Below, one piece after another: positions 25,551 to 26,048 of a stretch of 26,048 nt of DNA. Each line of letters starts with the position of its first letter. Position 1 is the stretch's first letter. Made by a program: the position numbers and the translations under genes. The DNA lies in contig CALCUN010000091.1 of the NCBI GenBank assembly GCA_937906975.1, positions 1-26,048 on the forward strand. Direction: 5' to 3'. This DNA is from an uncultured Bacteroidales bacterium (GTDB lineage Bacteria > Bacteroidota > Bacteroidia > Bacteroidales > P3). The notes under the pieces are model-generated. The model saw only the letters and a list, made by a program, of their open reading frames with translations, had not been told where the DNA came from and searched no databases.

Positions 25551-25724
25551 ATGGAAGAATTAAGAGAAGTATTAAAAGAAAATCAAAAGAATCTAATCAA
25601 GAATAAAGAACGCTTAGAAAAAATCAATAAAGAAATAAAACAAAATAGTGATTTAGCGGTTAGCATTCTTATTGCATTGACAATATATGGTATTTGTGAT
25701 TTTGCGAGCCAAATAATCTATTAA
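25551..25724 (+). CDS. Small coiled-coil/transmembrane protein, 57 residues (copy 2)
   Basis: Start chosen at ATG 25551 because an upstream in-frame ATG (25512) would overlap the preceding gene and add a tail lacking in copy 1. The product is 57 residues: a charged helix (MEELREVLKENQKNLIKNKE and on to about 33) then a hydrophobic segment (LAVSILIALTIYGICDFA). It shares the MEE start, exact length and helix-then-membrane order with copy 1, so the two look like diverged duplicates, although identity outside the helix is low. It is 16 bp after copy 1 and likely co-transcribed with it and the lipoprotein. Function unknown. Confidence 0.62.
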   Translation: MEELREVLKENQKNLIKNKERLEKINKEIKQNSDLAVSILIALTIYGICDFASQIIY

Positions 25725-25769
25725 CAAGATAAATAGTCAAATTAAAAAATCAAATAAAACAAAAAAAAT

Positions 25770-25799
25770 CTCTTAGGATTAGTGAAATATTCCTAAGAG
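25770..25799. repeat. 26-bp-type CTTAGG palindrome after the small-protein genes
   Basis: CTCTTAGGA (25770-25778) and TCCTAAGAG (25791-25799) are a perfect 9-bp inverted repeat with a 12-base loop; CTTAGG to CCTAAG spans 26 bp (25772-25797). The sequence differs from the 23258-23287 copy at only two of the 12 loop bases. It ends just before a -7 box at 25801. Confidence 0.72.
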
Positions 25800-25800
25800 T

Positions 25801-25808
25801 TATTTTTG
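25801..25808 (+). promoter_or_regulatory. -7 promoter box in front of a short hairpin unit
   Basis: TATTTTTG followed by CG fits TAnnTTTG. A transcript starting around 25812-25815 would meet the strong hairpin at 25832-25877 within about 20 bases, so it would be a short RNA or an attenuated leader. Confidence 0.42.
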
Positions 25809-25831
25809 CGAGTAAAAGAGCAAAAATATTG

Positions 25832-25877
25832 AAATCGGTTAAAAACTTCTTGAAATATGGGAAGTTTTAACCGATTT
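25832..25877 (+). terminator. Hairpin terminator (AATCGGTT stem)
   Basis: AAATCGGTTAAAA-ACTTC (25832-25849) pairs with GAAGTTTTAACCGATTT (25861-25877), a 17-bp stem with one bulged A and an 11-base loop, running into TTT. It probably ends transcription from the lipoprotein operon or from the -7 box at 25801. Confidence 0.75.
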
Positions 25878-25885
25878 TTTTACTA

Positions 25886-25893
25886 TATTTTTG
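25886..25893 (+). promoter_or_regulatory. -7 promoter box of the last, truncated gene
   Basis: TATTTTTG matches TAnnTTTG, just after the terminator hairpin and 92 bases before the ATG at 25985. No clear -33 motif is seen, since the hairpin arm occupies that region. Confidence 0.45.
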
Positions 25894-25984
25894 AAAATGA
25901 AAAGATTAATAAAAATTCTCTGCAATATAAAGACACAAGACAGCGTTAGTAAATTAGTAATAACAAAATAAAAATTAAAAAAGT

Positions 25985-26048
25985 ATGAAAAAGACATTTT
26001 TAACACTTGTAGGAATTATGTTGTGTTGCACAATGTTTGCACAACAAG
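25985..26048 (+). CDS. Start of a secreted protein (3' cut by window end)
   Basis: ATG at 25985 opens a frame to the window edge, 21 codons long: a lysine pair, a hydrophobic core (FLTLVGIMLCCTMFA) and AQQ, which is a typical signal peptide cleaved after FAQ or FA in this lineage. The gene lies behind a terminator and a -7 box, so it is a separate unit. Nothing can be said about the mature protein. Confidence 0.55.
   Translation, partial: MKKTFLTLVGIMLCCTMFAQQ

Noticed and set aside
25512..25724. A 70-residue form of the second small membrane protein
   Set aside because: The upstream ATG overlaps the preceding gene by 23 bases and adds 13 residues (MFYYLLTNNKVIK) lacking in the paralogue; ATG 25551 gives the same 57-residue layout.
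25897..25971. A 24-codon leader peptide reading frame (MKRLIKILC...)
   Set aside because: Its ATG lies 3 bases after the -7 box, so it may not even be in the transcript, and there is no feature of a known attenuator peptide.

Overview
The window is almost entirely one low-GC, AT-rich chromosome segment from a member of the Bacteroidota, most likely an uncultured Bacteroidales. The evidence is TAnnTTTG-type -7 promoter boxes, near-absence of Shine-Dalgarno sequences, a stand-alone MnmD methyltransferase, an IspG with an extra internal segment, a PpiC/SurA/MoxR gene cluster, a TlpA-type thioredoxin lipoprotein and a lipoprotein with an acidic post-cysteine signal. The first ~850 bases are foreign to it: a GC-richer, Firmicutes-like fragment of a cobalamin-dependent methionine synthase that breaks off in its B12 domain exactly at the start codon of the next gene. 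An assembly chimera is the simplest explanation.

Layout. (1) 1-852: methionine synthase fragment. (2) 847-7110, plus strand: PHP histidinol phosphatase overlapping mnmD; then, behind its own promoter, pssA-purS-queA-pyrH and a secreted C69 dipeptidase, closed by a strong hairpin terminator at 7132-7168. (3) 7287-10904: a 1205-residue secreted protein joining a GH29 alpha-L-fucosidase to a complete GH3 glycosidase. (4) 11051-20963: a ~10-kb tightly packed run guaB, two periplasmic PPIase chaperones (PpiC/SurA type), a MoxR ATPase, an OmpA-like secreted protein, a TlpA-like lipoprotein, a membrane-anchored helix-hairpin-helix protein and lpxD. Nucleotide synthesis thus leads into envelope biogenesis. 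(5) 20973-23165, minus strand: folE and ispG, each with a -7 box. (6) 23375-26048: an AraC regulator divergent from a probable surface lipoprotein with a glycine-zipper tail, two 57-residue coiled-coil/transmembrane proteins, and the start of another secreted protein.

The most interesting unexplained structure is a family of intergenic CTTAG(G/C/A) half-sites. Four places carry an inverted pair with one fixed geometry, 26 bp from end to end (7241, 20945, 23260, 25772). Upstream of guaB the same motif is repeated four times in direct orientation at exactly 21-bp spacing, ending at the -33 element; one unit is copied base for base, inverted, upstream of ispG. Spacings of 20-21 bp are two helical turns, which suggests a DNA-binding protein using one face of the helix. 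Several sites abut TAnnTTTG boxes, so they may mark a regulon.

A second candidate system is the AraC-controlled lipoprotein/small-membrane-protein cluster. Its promoter is preceded by two 16-bp direct repeats 21 bp apart, the geometry of AraC half-sites, overlapping the -33 position. No rRNA, tRNA, CRISPR array, transposase or integrase was seen, and no gene-free stretch exceeds 300 bases.
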